From NCBI GenBank assembly GCA_052061695.1, contig JBPZEY010000007.1: a DNA stretch of 64,000 nucleotides; one strand, given 5' to 3'. The notes below the pieces were generated by a model, which saw only the letters and a program-made list of their open reading frames with translations, was not told where the DNA came from and did not search any database. The stretch comes from Alkalicoccus luteus. Lineage in GTDB: Bacteria > Bacillota > Bacilli > Bacillales > Salisediminibacteriaceae. Shown piece after piece: positions 43,380 through 51,380 of the stretch (the stretch's first letter is position 1; each line of letters starts with the position of its first letter). A program made the translations under genes and the position numbers.

Positions 43380-43445
43380 GGATAGAAAGTGCCTTCGTCT
43401 GCCCGATGGACGAGGTGACGCGAATTTAAGGTGAGGTGAAGCGAC

Positions 43446-44513
43446 GTGTTTGATCGTCTGCAAGCAGTAGAGGACCGGTACAATCAGCTGACAGAGCTCT
43501 TGATGGATCCGGACGTCATCAGTGATAACAAAAAACTGCGCGATTATTCCAAGGAACAGTCCGACATGCAGGAAACGGTAGAAACGTACCGCCGCTATAA
43601 GGACATTAAGCAGCAGTACGACGAAGCAAAAGAAATGCTGCAGGACAGTCTCGATGATGAGATGCGCGAAATGGTAAAGATGGAAATGGATGAGCTCGGC
43701 GACGAGATCCCGGAGCTCGAGGAAAAGATGCGTGTGCTCCTGCTTCCAAAGGATCCAAACGATGACAAAAACGTCATCGTGGAAGTCCGCGGTGCAGCCG
43801 GAGGCGATGAAGCAGCTCTCTTTGCCGGAGACTTGTACCGCATGTATTCCCGCTACGCGGATCAGCAGGGCTGGAAAACGGAAGTGATTGAAGCGAACGG
43901 CACCGGCATCGGCGGCTATAAGGAAATTATCTTTATGGTAAACGGAAAGGGAGCCTTCTCCCGTCTGAAGTACGAGAACGGCGCTCACCGCGTTCAGCGC
44001 GTGCCGACGACAGAATCCGGCGGCCGGATTCATACGTCGACGGCGACGGTTGCGGTTCTGCCGGAAGCTGAAGAAGTAGAAGTCGACATTAACGAAAAAG
44101 ATATCCGCGTCGATACGTTCGCATCGAGCGGACCGGGCGGCCAGTCGGTAAACACGACGATGTCTGCCGTGCGGCTTACGCACATGCCGACCGGCGTCGT
44201 CGTCTCCTGTCAGGATGAAAAATCACAGATCAAGAATAAAGAAAAAGCGATGAAGGTACTGCGTGCCCGCATCTATGACAAGTTTCAAAAGGAAGCTCAG
44301 GCAGAATACGACGAGCATCGCAAATCAGCTGTTGGCTCCGGCGACCGCTCCGAGCGGATCCGCACGTACAATTTCCCGCAGAGCCGCGTGACGGACCACC
44401 GTATTGGCCTGACGCTGCAGAAGCTGGATCAGATTTTAGAAGGCGGACTGGATGAAGTGATCGATCCGCTTATCATTGAAGAGCAGTCCCGTATGATGGA
44501 GAACGCAAACTAA
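43446..44513 (+). CDS. prfA: Peptide chain release factor 1
   Basis: A 355-residue factor that releases peptides at UAA and UAG. The GGQ motif is G231-G232-Q233 in SSGPGGQSVN, and the stop-codon recognition domain with PETESGG-like VPTTESGGRIHTSTATV precedes it. The N-terminal coiled coil spans about residues 1-100. A GTG start is used (VFDRLQAVEDRYNQL), supported by AAGGTGAGG upstream. prmC, which methylates the GGQ glutamine, follows at once with overlapping signals, the conserved pairing. Confidence 0.97.
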   Translation: MFDRLQAVEDRYNQLTELLMDPDVISDNKKLRDYSKEQSDMQETVETYRRYKDIKQQYDEAKEMLQDSLDDEMREMVKMEMDELGDEIPELEEKMRVLLLPKDPNDDKNVIVEVRGAAGGDEAALFAGDLYRMYSRYADQQGWKTEVIEANGTGIGGYKEIIFMVNGKGAFSRLKYENGAHRVQRVPTTESGGRIHTSTATVAVLPEAEEVEVDINEKDIRVDTFASSGPGGQSVNTTMSAVRLTHMPTGVVVSCQDEKSQIKNKEKAMKVLRARIYDKFQKEAQAEYDEHRKSAVGSGDRSERIRTYNFPQSRVTDHRIGLTLQKLDQILEGGLDEVIDPLIIEEQSRMMENAN

Positions 44514-44523
44514 GGAGATGTCC

Positions 44524-45378
44524 ATGACGATGATGTTTGAAGCCCTCTCCCGGGCTTCTTCTTTTTTGGAAGAAGCCGGAGAAGAAAAAGAAATTGCCTC
44601 CATTCTCCTGCAGCACCATATCGGATACAGCCGGGCTCAGCTGCTGGCAGAAATGCGCAGTCCGATCGAGGAGTCACTTTTGGAACGGTACATGGAGGAT
44701 GTGCGCACGGCCGCTTCCGGCGTGCCCGTGCAGCATATCACCGGCAGCGAACAATTTTACGGGCGTCGTTTTCACGTCAACCCGGACGTGCTGATTCCGC
44801 GTCCGGAAACAGAAGAGCTCGTGCAGCATGTGCTCAAGCAGTGCCGGAAGCAGGACGCATCTATAGTCGATATCGGTACGGGAAGCGGAATCATTGCCAT
44901 TACACTGGCACTGGAGCTGCCGGAGTCTTCTGTCACGGCAGTTGATATATCTGAACGGGCGCTTCAAACAGCCGAGCAAAACGCAGCTTCGCTTCAGGCA
45001 GACGTCACGTTTCTGCTCGGTGACCTCGTCAGTCCGGTAGCCGGACGAACGTTTGATGTACTCGTATCCAACCCGCCGTATATACCAGAGGGAGACCGGT
45101 CGTTTATGAAACGAAACGTCACCGAGCACGAGCCGGAAGGTGCCCTGTTTGCAGGGGAGGACGGACTCGTCATCTACTGTAGGCTCGCGGCGGCACTGCC
45201 TGGCATGTTAAACGAAGACGGCCTGGCAGCGTTTGAGATCGGGGACGGTCAGGGAGAAGCCGTAGCGGCGCTCCTGAAAGAGGCGCTTCCGGATGCGGAA
45301 GTGAACGTACGACGCGACATCAACGGACGGGAGCGAATCGTTTCGGCAATCCGTCAGCCTGTTCGTATCCGTGGATAA
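44524..45378 (+). CDS. prmC: Release factor glutamine methyltransferase
   Basis: A 284-residue SAM-dependent methyltransferase that modifies the GGQ glutamine of release factors. The SAM motif VDIGTGSGIIAITLAL is near residues 118-133, and the catalytic NPPY is in VLVSNPPYIPEGD near 181. The N-terminal helical domain matches the HemK/PrmC family. ATG 44524 is chosen since AAGGAG at 44513-44517 is 6 bases upstream; ATG 44518 touches the ribosome site. The 3' end of the gene already contains the first DnaA box of the cluster that follows. Confidence 0.94.
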   Translation: MTMMFEALSRASSFLEEAGEEKEIASILLQHHIGYSRAQLLAEMRSPIEESLLERYMEDVRTAASGVPVQHITGSEQFYGRRFHVNPDVLIPRPETEELVQHVLKQCRKQDASIVDIGTGSGIIAITLALELPESSVTAVDISERALQTAEQNAASLQADVTFLLGDLVSPVAGRTFDVLVSNPPYIPEGDRSFMKRNVTEHEPEGALFAGEDGLVIYCRLAAALPGMLNEDGLAAFEIGDGQGEAVAALLKEALPDAEVNVRRDINGRERIVSAIRQPVRIRG

Positions 45379-45892
45379 CTTTTTCGGTATTCCACAAAGT
45401 TATCCACGGAATATGCGGAAGTTATACCCAGTTCCTGTGGATAAACCGTTTTTATCCACAGGATGTGTAGAGTTGTCCGACGAACATCAGATTAAATAAT
45501 TCGAGGGGAGTGGATAACTGATGGATTATCAACAAACTATCCACTGGTCTGTGGATAATGTTGGGGAAAAGACGTTTCAAGCTGCGGTCGCTGAAGCTGG
45601 GGCGCTTTTGCGTGAGGGAAAGCTGGTTGCATTTCCGACTGAAACCGTCTACGGACTCGGCGCAGATGCCCGCTCTGATGCAGCCGTCGCTTCTGTGTTT
45701 CAAGCGAAGGGCCGTCCGTCCGATAACCCGCTGATCGTGCATGTCGCCGATAAACAGGATGCTGCGCTTGCTGCGGCAGCGATCACGGAAACAGCTGAAA
45801 AACTGATGGACGCCTTTTGGCCGGGGGCATTAACGATCATTCTCCCTCATAACGGCACGTTATCCACAAAGGTAACGGCAGGTTTATCCACT
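45370..45892. promoter_or_regulatory. DnaA-box cluster at ywlC
   Basis: Four perfect DnaA boxes (TTATCCACA or complement) lie at 45436-45444, 45452-45460, 45550-45558 and 45860-45868, with one-mismatch boxes at 45370-45378, 45400-45408, 45509-45517 and 45884-45892. The set spans the prmC end, the prmC-ywlC gap and the first third of ywlC. B. subtilis has a known DnaA-box cluster at ywlC that helps restrain replication initiation, so this is likely its counterpart. Confidence 0.88.
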
Positions 45893-46573
45893 GTCGGCAT
45901 CCGCCTGCCGGACCATCCTGCAGCACGAGCGGTGATTCGTGCTTCCGGTTGCCCCATCGCTGCTCCGAGCGCAAATCGGTCGGGAAGGCCGAGTCCAACG
46001 CGTGCGATGCACGTGGCCGAGGATTTAGATGGACGGATTGCGGGAATTTTGGACGGCGGTCCCACCGGAGTCGGATTGGAGTCTACGGTGATTGACTGTA
46101 CGGTGGAGCCTCCGCTTATTTTACGGCCGGGAGGCGTGACGTCAGCCGAAATCGAAGCCGTCATCGGCACCGTCGACGTGGATCCGGCGCTGTCAGAAGA
46201 AGAACAGCCGCGATCGCCTGGTATGAAATACCGCCACTATGCTCCGGAAGCACCGCTCACGCTGCTGGATGGCACCACTGCTTTCATGCATGAACAAATT
46301 CGCGCCAGCCGAGAGCGCGGGGAGCGGGTCGGCGTTATTTTAACGAAAGATCTTGCCGGAGAGAGCGGCGCCGATCGCGAATACGTGCTGCCAGCCGGCG
46401 ATACCGAAACAGTCGCGCGCGAGCTTTATCATGCCCTGCGCACCTTTAAAGAAACAGAGGTCGATCAGATTTTCATGCAGGTGATTAAAGGAGAAGACCT
46501 TGGCTTTGCAGTGATGAATCGGCTCGTGAAAGCAGCTGGAGGACGCGTGCTCACGGAAAACCGTACGTTCTAG
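45521..46573 (+). CDS. ywlC: Threonylcarbamoyl-AMP synthase (TsaC/Sua5 family)
   Basis: A 350-residue enzyme that makes threonylcarbamoyl-AMP from threonine, bicarbonate and ATP for the t6A modification of tRNAs. The YrdC domain (about 20-210) shows GKLVAFPTETVYGLGADA (about 30-47), KGRPSDNPLIVH and SANRSGRPSPTRA. A linker with SPGMKYRHYAP joins it to the C-terminal Sua5 domain, so it is the long Sua5 form. ATG 45521 follows GAGGGGAG. Perfect DnaA boxes overlap codons near the start and around residue 114, so the coding sequence carries a second function. Confidence 0.93.
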   Translation: MDYQQTIHWSVDNVGEKTFQAAVAEAGALLREGKLVAFPTETVYGLGADARSDAAVASVFQAKGRPSDNPLIVHVADKQDAALAAAAITETAEKLMDAFWPGALTIILPHNGTLSTKVTAGLSTVGIRLPDHPAARAVIRASGCPIAAPSANRSGRPSPTRAMHVAEDLDGRIAGILDGGPTGVGLESTVIDCTVEPPLILRPGGVTSAEIEAVIGTVDVDPALSEEEQPRSPGMKYRHYAPEAPLTLLDGTTAFMHEQIRASRERGERVGVILTKDLAGESGADREYVLPAGDTETVARELYHALRTFKETEVDQIFMQVIKGEDLGFAVMNRLVKAAGGRVLTENRTF

Positions 46574-46579
46574 CAAACA

Positions 46580-46616
46580 GGCAGAATCCCGACGCAGCGG
46601 GGTCCTGCTTTTTTTA
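46580..46616 (+). terminator. Terminator after ywlC
   Basis: An imperfect 11-bp stem (GCAGAATCCCG with CGGGGTCCTGC) is followed by seven T. Confidence 0.78.
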
Positions 46617-46628
46617 TGCGTGAAGCGG

Positions 46629-46646
46629 TTATCCACATGTGAATAA
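46629..46646. promoter_or_regulatory. Head-to-head pair of DnaA boxes between ywlC and ywlE
   Basis: TTATCCACATGTGAATAA joins a perfect TTATCCACA to the complement of TTATTCACA without a gap, both within the DnaA consensus TTATNCACA. It lies about 25 bases upstream of a possible extended -10 element (TGGTAAAAT, 46667-46675) of ywlE. Confidence 0.65.
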
Positions 46647-46746
46647 CGGCCGAAAATCGGATAATATGGTAAAATAGAAGAGAGATTCACGACGGACGGC
46701 GTCGGGTATGAGAAGGATATAAAGACAGAACAAAGGAAGTGACAGG

Positions 46747-47412
46747 ATGGAGAGAGTGTTATTTGTCTGCACCGGAAATACGTGCAGAAGCCCGATGGCA
46801 GAAGCCGTATTTATGGAAAAGAGAGAGCACGAGGACATGGAGGCGAAATCAGCCGGCGTGCATGCAATGGACGGCATGCCGATTTCTGAAGGTGCCAGGC
46901 AGGCGCTGGCCCGTCATAATCTAATGGAAAGTCATCAGTCACAGTCTCTGACGGAGGACCTGCTCGGCTGGGCCGATCTCGTCCTGACGATGACAGAATC
47001 GCATAAGCAGCTCGTGATTGAGCAATTTCCGGAGCGGGCGGATCACGTGTACACACTGAAGGAATATGTGCTGGACGATCAGGAATCGCTTGATAAAATC
47101 GATGAGCTTCGCGATCATCTCGCCCAGATCGAAATGAAGCGTGCGGCTTTTGTTGCGGACAATCAGTCGGCTGTGGATAAATACAACGATGAAAGACCGA
47201 TGCAGTCTGATAAGCAGAAAAAAATGGAAGAGGAGCTGCTTCAGGCGCTCGAACCGCATCAGCGCGCCATCGATCGGCTGGAATGGGATCTGCCGGCGAT
47301 GGATGTCCGTGATCCATTCGGCGGAGACGAAGCCATTTACAACGCAACGTATGAAGAAATCGAAGAAGCAGTTGAGAAACTTGTAAAGAAACTAGCACAA
47401 AAGGAGATGTGA
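46747..47412 (+). CDS. ywlE: Protein arginine phosphatase YwlE with a coiled-coil insertion
   Basis: A 221-residue low-molecular-weight phosphatase. The catalytic loop is CTGNTCRSP (C8-P16) with T at the position that gives arginine-phosphate specificity in B. subtilis YwlE, and the acid is D189 in VRDPFGG. It would reverse McsB arginine phosphorylation. The protein is about 70 residues longer than the 150-residue B. subtilis enzyme: a charged, helix-forming stretch (about residues 108-186, rich in E, K, Q, L and D) is inserted between TLKEYV and DVRDPFGG. GGAAGTGACAGG precedes the ATG. An internal DnaA box lies at 47172-47180. Confidence 0.92.
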   Translation: MERVLFVCTGNTCRSPMAEAVFMEKREHEDMEAKSAGVHAMDGMPISEGARQALARHNLMESHQSQSLTEDLLGWADLVLTMTESHKQLVIEQFPERADHVYTLKEYVLDDQESLDKIDELRDHLAQIEMKRAAFVADNQSAVDKYNDERPMQSDKQKKMEEELLQALEPHQRAIDRLEWDLPAMDVRDPFGGDEAIYNATYEEIEEAVEKLVKKLAQKEM

Positions 47413-47417
47413 CGGAA

Positions 47418-47858
47418 GTGAAAATTGTAGTTGGATCAGACCATGCAGGATACGCATTGAAAGAGCAGCTCGTACCCGTTATAGAAGAGCTTGGCCATGA
47501 AGTAAAGGACGTTGGCAACCACTCCGCCGATTCCGTTGATTACGCAGACTACGGCATTCCAGCTGCAGAAATGGTCGCTTCCGGAGAAGCAGACCGCGGT
47601 ATTATCATCTGTGGAACCGGCATCGGCATGTCGATTTCGGCAAATAAGGTGAAAGGCATCCGCTGTGCGCTCGTGCATGACTTGTTTTCGGCAAAGGCAA
47701 CGCGCGAGCATAACGACACGAACGTGCTGGCCATGGGAGAACGCGTCGTCGGCCCCGGCATCGCACAGGAAATTGTAAAGGTATGGCTCTCCACTGAATT
47801 TGAAGGCGGCCGCCACGAGCGGCGCGTCGACAAAATGATGAAATACGAAAATCGCTAG
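47418..47858 (+). CDS. rpiB: Ribose-5-phosphate isomerase B
   Basis: A 146-residue LacA/RpiB sugar-phosphate isomerase that interconverts ribose 5-phosphate and ribulose 5-phosphate. Motifs are VVGSDHAGYALKE at the N-terminus, the catalytic cysteine in GIIICGTGIGMSISANK (about residues 60-76), the phosphate-binding CALVHDLFSAKATREHNDTNVLAMG and the C-terminal RHERRVDKM. GTG 47418 is chosen since AAGGAG at 47401-47406 lies 11 bases upstream; another in-frame GTG at 47409 is too close. It follows ywlE closely, as in B. subtilis (ywlF). Confidence 0.95.
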   Translation: MKIVVGSDHAGYALKEQLVPVIEELGHEVKDVGNHSADSVDYADYGIPAAEMVASGEADRGIIICGTGIGMSISANKVKGIRCALVHDLFSAKATREHNDTNVLAMGERVVGPGIAQEIVKVWLSTEFEGGRHERRVDKMMKYENR

Positions 47859-47871
47859 GAGGGGATCTGCC

Positions 47872-48411
47872 GTGGAAGAAAAGCTGAAGCACGATGTCAC
47901 GCTGGCGCTGGAAGAGCTGCAGGAGCAGGCCGCACTCAAGCCCGGTCAGCTGCTCGTTATTGGCACAAGTACGAGTGAAGTGCGCGGTCATAAAATCGGA
48001 AAAGCCGGCACGACAGACGTAGCGCGTGAGCTGTGGGATGCTTTTTCAGCGTTTCAGACGAAGTACGGGGTGCATCTCGTTTTCCAGGGCTGCGAACACA
48101 TCAACCGCGCCTTAACGCTCGAAGCAGAGGCAGCCGAGCGGTATCACCTCGACCCGGTAACGGTCGTGCCTGTGCCGGAAGCAGGCGGTTCGATGGCAGC
48201 TCTTGCTTACGAACGAATGAATGATCCGGTCGTTGTGGAGCGTGTTCACGCTCACGCCGGGATCGACATCGGCGATACGTTTATCGGCATGCATTTAAAG
48301 GAAGTGGCCGTGCCGGTGCGCACCTCGATCAAGTCGATTGGAGAAGCACACGTCACGTTTGCGCGCACCCGGCCGAAGCTGATCGGCGGCGCACGCGCCT
48401 CCTATAAGTAG
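47872..48411 (+). CDS. ywlG: UPF0340 (DUF436, TIGR01440) family protein YwlG
   Basis: A 179-residue soluble protein of unknown function, recognised by its whole-length match to the YwlG family and its place between rpiB and glyA. Conserved stretches are LLVIGTSTSEVRGHKIGKAG (about 23-42), FQGCEHINRALTLE (about 64-77) and the C-terminal ARTRPKLIGGARA. A GTG start follows AGGAGGGG. The probable operon is ywlE-rpiB-ywlG, ended by a strong terminator. Confidence 0.9.
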   Translation: MEEKLKHDVTLALEELQEQAALKPGQLLVIGTSTSEVRGHKIGKAGTTDVARELWDAFSAFQTKYGVHLVFQGCEHINRALTLEAEAAERYHLDPVTVVPVPEAGGSMAALAYERMNDPVVVERVHAHAGIDIGDTFIGMHLKEVAVPVRTSIKSIGEAHVTFARTRPKLIGGARASYK

Positions 48412-48418
48412 AAGACAT

Positions 48419-48448
48419 TCCTCAGGCAGAAGCGCCTGAGGTTTTTTC
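48419..48448 (+). terminator. Terminator after ywlG
   Basis: A perfect stem CCTCAGGC / GCCTGAGG (48420-48427 with 48434-48441) is followed by six T. Confidence 0.93.
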
Positions 48449-48509
48449 GTGCAGCAGGTGATAAGTCTGCAGCATGTTTGAGGGACGAAAGTCAGGGACT
48501 GCACCCTGC

Positions 48510-48531
48510 ATTAAGAACATATGTTCTTAAT
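48510..48531. promoter_or_regulatory. 22-bp perfect palindrome containing a LexA-like core
   Basis: The 22 bases are fully self-complementary. The centre, AGAACATATGTTCT, has the GAAC-N4-GTTC core of Gram-positive SOS boxes (consensus CGAACRNRYGTTYG), differing at the outermost bases. It lies about 100 bases before the LytTR gene, so it may be a LexA site or the operator of the LytTR protein. Confidence 0.55.
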
Positions 48532-48636
48532 GGTTTCCTGCTGATAAACCGACGGTGTACATTTTTCAAGCATGCGGTAGAATTAGGAAATAGACGACTA
48601 TTTCCCGGGAAATGATCCTGGTGAAAGGAGCACGTG

Positions 48637-49608
48637 ATGACCAAACTGCACTTTATCCCGCGAGCTGGAGCCGGACGACGCCTGCCGGAGCTGACGATCC
48701 CGCTTCCAAACGAAACGATCACCGCCTGTTATACAGCGAGTGAACATCAGCTGGAGCTGATTGAGGCAATCATCGCTAAAGAAGCGGTATTCAAAGCGGA
48801 GGATGCGATGATGCCAGATGAGCAGATGTCGCTCATGCTGCGTGAAGAAGGTCTGTATCCAAAGCTTACCGTCAAAGATCAGCTCACCTTTTACAGACGC
48901 CTGTACCAGTCCAGCCTTTCAGTTAAAGCAGCAGCCGAAGAACTGCAGCTGCTTGACTGCTATCGGGACCGGATTGACCGGCTCTCCTATTCCATCCAGC
49001 GACGGATCTGCGCTGCGAAAATGCTGTTTCAGGATGCTTCTGTCTATATCGTGGAAGAAATGGAGCAAAACGTCGATACCGAATCCCGTAAAATCATCCG
49101 CAGGCAGCTGCGAAAGCTTGCAGACAGCGGTCGTGCCGTGCTCATTCTCACGTCTGCAATGGAAAGTGCCATTACCGCAGCAGATGTGATATACCGGTTA
49201 AAGGAGGACGGACTGAAAGAAGTGCCGGTTGAGCACGATCATGAGACCGGTGATGCAACGGCAGATGAGGTTCGTTTCTCCAAAATCCCGGCAAAGCTGG
49301 AGGATAAAATGGTGCTGTTTGATCCTCCGGAAATTGATTATATTGAGAGCCGGGACAGCCGATCGTACATATGTATCAACAACGAATCCTATCCGTGTGC
49401 GTTTACGCTGCAGGAGCTGGAGGAGAAGCTGAAATCATTCGGCTTTTTCCGCTGTCACCGCTCCTATATCGTCAACCTGCAAAAGGTGCGCGAAGTGATC
49501 ACGTGGACGCGCAACAGCTACAGTCTGCAGCTCGCAAACAAAGCAAAAACGGAAGTGCCGCTTTCCAAGCAGAAGCTCGACGAACTGCGGGCTGTTTTTG
49601 GCCTGTAA
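48637..49608 (+). CDS. LytTR regulator fused to a degenerate ABC-ATPase-like domain
   Basis: A 323-residue protein. Residues about 225-320 form a LytTR DNA-binding domain (DYIESRDSRSYICIN, FTLQELEEKLKSFGFFRCHRSYIVNLQKVREV). Residues about 15-205 follow the plan of an ABC ATPase but without a Walker A P-loop. A signature-like LSYSIQRRICAAKMLFQ is near 115-131, then VYIVEEMEQNVDTESRKIIRRQL in place of Walker B and D-loop, and VLILTSAMESAITAADVIYRL in place of the H-loop region. It probably senses or copies the state of an ABC exporter and controls the adjacent exporter genes (inference). ATG 48637 follows AAAGGAG by 6 bases. Confidence 0.82.
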   Translation: MTKLHFIPRAGAGRRLPELTIPLPNETITACYTASEHQLELIEAIIAKEAVFKAEDAMMPDEQMSLMLREEGLYPKLTVKDQLTFYRRLYQSSLSVKAAAEELQLLDCYRDRIDRLSYSIQRRICAAKMLFQDASVYIVEEMEQNVDTESRKIIRRQLRKLADSGRAVLILTSAMESAITAADVIYRLKEDGLKEVPVEHDHETGDATADEVRFSKIPAKLEDKMVLFDPPEIDYIESRDSRSYICINNESYPCAFTLQELEEKLKSFGFFRCHRSYIVNLQKVREVITWTRNSYSLQLANKAKTEVPLSKQKLDELRAVFGL

Positions 49609-49714
49609 GGTGCGCTTGTCAGCCGGTCGTATGCTCCTTTCAGCCGATTTTTACTGCGCCGGCACGGATTTCCTTTTACGCTGAAAGCATCAACCAGCCA
49701 AGGAGGTAATGCAC

Positions 49715-50566
49715 ATGAGTATCATCTATATGAATCAGGTGAGCAAGTATTTCGGGCAGGAAAAGGCGCTCGACGGACTGCATGTCGACATCAGCCGCGG
49801 AGAAATTTACGGGTTTCTCGGACCGAGTGGAGCTGGAAAGACGACGACGATTCATCTGCTGACCGGACAAATGCCAATTACGGACGGGGAAGCAGAAGTA
49901 TTCGGAAAGCCGGCGCTGCAGATGAAGCGGCGGGAAAATTTACAGCGGATCGGGATCATGACGGAGGCAAGCGGTCTGTACCAGCGGCTGACCGTTCAGG
50001 AAAATTTAAAGCTGTTCGCAAAGCTTTATGGAGTAAAGCAGCCTGGAAAACGAATTGACGAAGTACTTGAGCTGACTGGCATGAGTAGGGAAAAGAAGAA
50101 GCCTGCCGCCAAGCTGAGCAAAGGCATGACACAGCGGGTGCTGTTTGCAAGAGCGATTCTGCATGAGCCGGAGCTGCTGTTCCTCGATGAACCGACAGCG
50201 GCGCTTGATCCGACGAGCTCCAGCCGCATTCACCGCGGTCTGCAGGAAATGCGGGAGCAGGGGACCACGATCTTTTTAACGACGCACGATATGCAGGAAG
50301 CGGAAACGCTCTGCGACCGTGTTGCCTTCCTGGACAATGGACGGGTTCAATTGAGCGACAAGCCGAAGCTGCTGCGACAGGCGTACGCCGATGGCACGAT
50401 CTCCGTTGAACTGAAGGACGGTTCAGCATACAGCCTGCAGCAGACGAAGGATGATGCGGCAAAACTCGCCGACTGGATTGGGAGCGGCCGTGTGGCTGAA
50501 GTTAAAACGAATTTGCCAACGCTTGGAGACATTTTTATTCAAACAACCGGGAGGGAGCTCGTATGA
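49715..50566 (+). CDS. ABC transporter ATP-binding protein
   Basis: A 283-residue ABC ATPase with Walker A GPSGAGKTTT (about residues 36-45), Q-loop near 85, signature LSKGMTQRV (about 133), Walker B LLFLDEPTAALD (about 153) and the H-loop TTHDMQEAE (about 190). The subtype resembles DrrA/CcmA-like exporters for antibiotics or lipids. ATG 49715 is preferred, with AAGGAGGT 8 bases upstream; ATG 49709 is too close. The stop overlaps the permease gene by four bases. The two genes and the LytTR gene form one module. Confidence 0.92.
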   Translation: MSIIYMNQVSKYFGQEKALDGLHVDISRGEIYGFLGPSGAGKTTTIHLLTGQMPITDGEAEVFGKPALQMKRRENLQRIGIMTEASGLYQRLTVQENLKLFAKLYGVKQPGKRIDEVLELTGMSREKKKPAAKLSKGMTQRVLFARAILHEPELLFLDEPTAALDPTSSSRIHRGLQEMREQGTTIFLTTHDMQEAETLCDRVAFLDNGRVQLSDKPKLLRQAYADGTISVELKDGSAYSLQQTKDDAAKLADWIGSGRVAEVKTNLPTLGDIFIQTTGRELV

Positions 50567-51273
50567 ATTTTTCCATCGTCAGAACCTACGCCATCGCTGC
50601 GAAAGACATGAAGGAGCTCTCCAAGAACATGTTCGTGCTGACAACAGCCGTGATGCCATTTTTCTTCGCGCTCATGTTTGGACGCCAGGACGATATTCCG
50701 CTTGTTGTGCATTACCTCGTCATTAATCTGACGTTTGCCTCTGTCGCCTGCTTTGTGCAGACGGCGCTGATCGCTGAAGAAAAAGAAAAGAAGACGCTTC
50801 GTTCTCTCATGCTGTCACCTGCGACATCTACGGAGATTTTAACGGGAAAAAGTGCAGTAGCTGCCGCTTTGACTGCCGTAACACTCGTCATCTGCATGCA
50901 AATCACCGGCTACACGCCGGAAGGAATATACGTGTATGCAGGCCTGGCGATTTCGCTTGTGTTCTATTTAATGGTCGGTCTGCTGCTCGGTTTGCTTGCC
51001 CGGACGCTCGTAGAAGCATCGGTGCTGATTCTGCCGGTTATTTTCATTCTCGGCATGGGCGGATTATTCATCGAGTTTTTCCAGCAGTATGATATTGCTG
51101 CCTGGCTGGAATACTTGCCGAACTTTCAGCTGGAGTACATTGCGGCTGCCGTCGGCCAGGGCGGAGGACTGGCGGACGTATCCGGCTATCTGCTTGTTAT
51201 TACCGGATGGACAGTTGCGGCTGCTGTACTGACGGTCGCTGTCTACCGGAAGCGGACATTCATTGAGGAGTAG
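50563..51273 (+). CDS. ABC-2 type transporter permease
   Basis: A 236-residue membrane protein with about six hydrophobic segments in the pattern of ABC-2 permeases. After an N-terminal helix and a loop come EEKEKKTLRSLMLSPATSTEILTGK (about 72-95, the typical cytoplasmic coupling segment) and four more helices. Its start overlaps the ATPase gene (ATGA). With that ATPase it would form an exporter with two copies of each subunit. The cargo is unknown; bacteriocin-type peptides or drugs are frequent cargos of LytTR-linked exporters (inference). Confidence 0.88.
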   Translation: MNFSIVRTYAIAAKDMKELSKNMFVLTTAVMPFFFALMFGRQDDIPLVVHYLVINLTFASVACFVQTALIAEEKEKKTLRSLMLSPATSTEILTGKSAVAAALTAVTLVICMQITGYTPEGIYVYAGLAISLVFYLMVGLLLGLLARTLVEASVLILPVIFILGMGGLFIEFFQQYDIAAWLEYLPNFQLEYIAAAVGQGGGLADVSGYLLVITGWTVAAAVLTVAVYRKRTFIEE

Positions 51274-51293
51274 ACAAAATACGAATGTTTAAG

Positions 51294-51335
51294 CAAACAG
51301 AGCGAAGGGACATCCGTCTTTTCGCTCTGTTTTGG
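51294..51335 (+). terminator. Terminator after the ABC module
   Basis: A perfect 12-bp stem AAACAGAGCGAA / TTCGCTCTGTTT (51295-51306 with 51321-51332) ends in a short T run. Confidence 0.85.
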
Positions 51336-51380
51336 GAGATAAAATCACGCGAATCAGCTGTTTTTTAAGAAAAAACAGAA

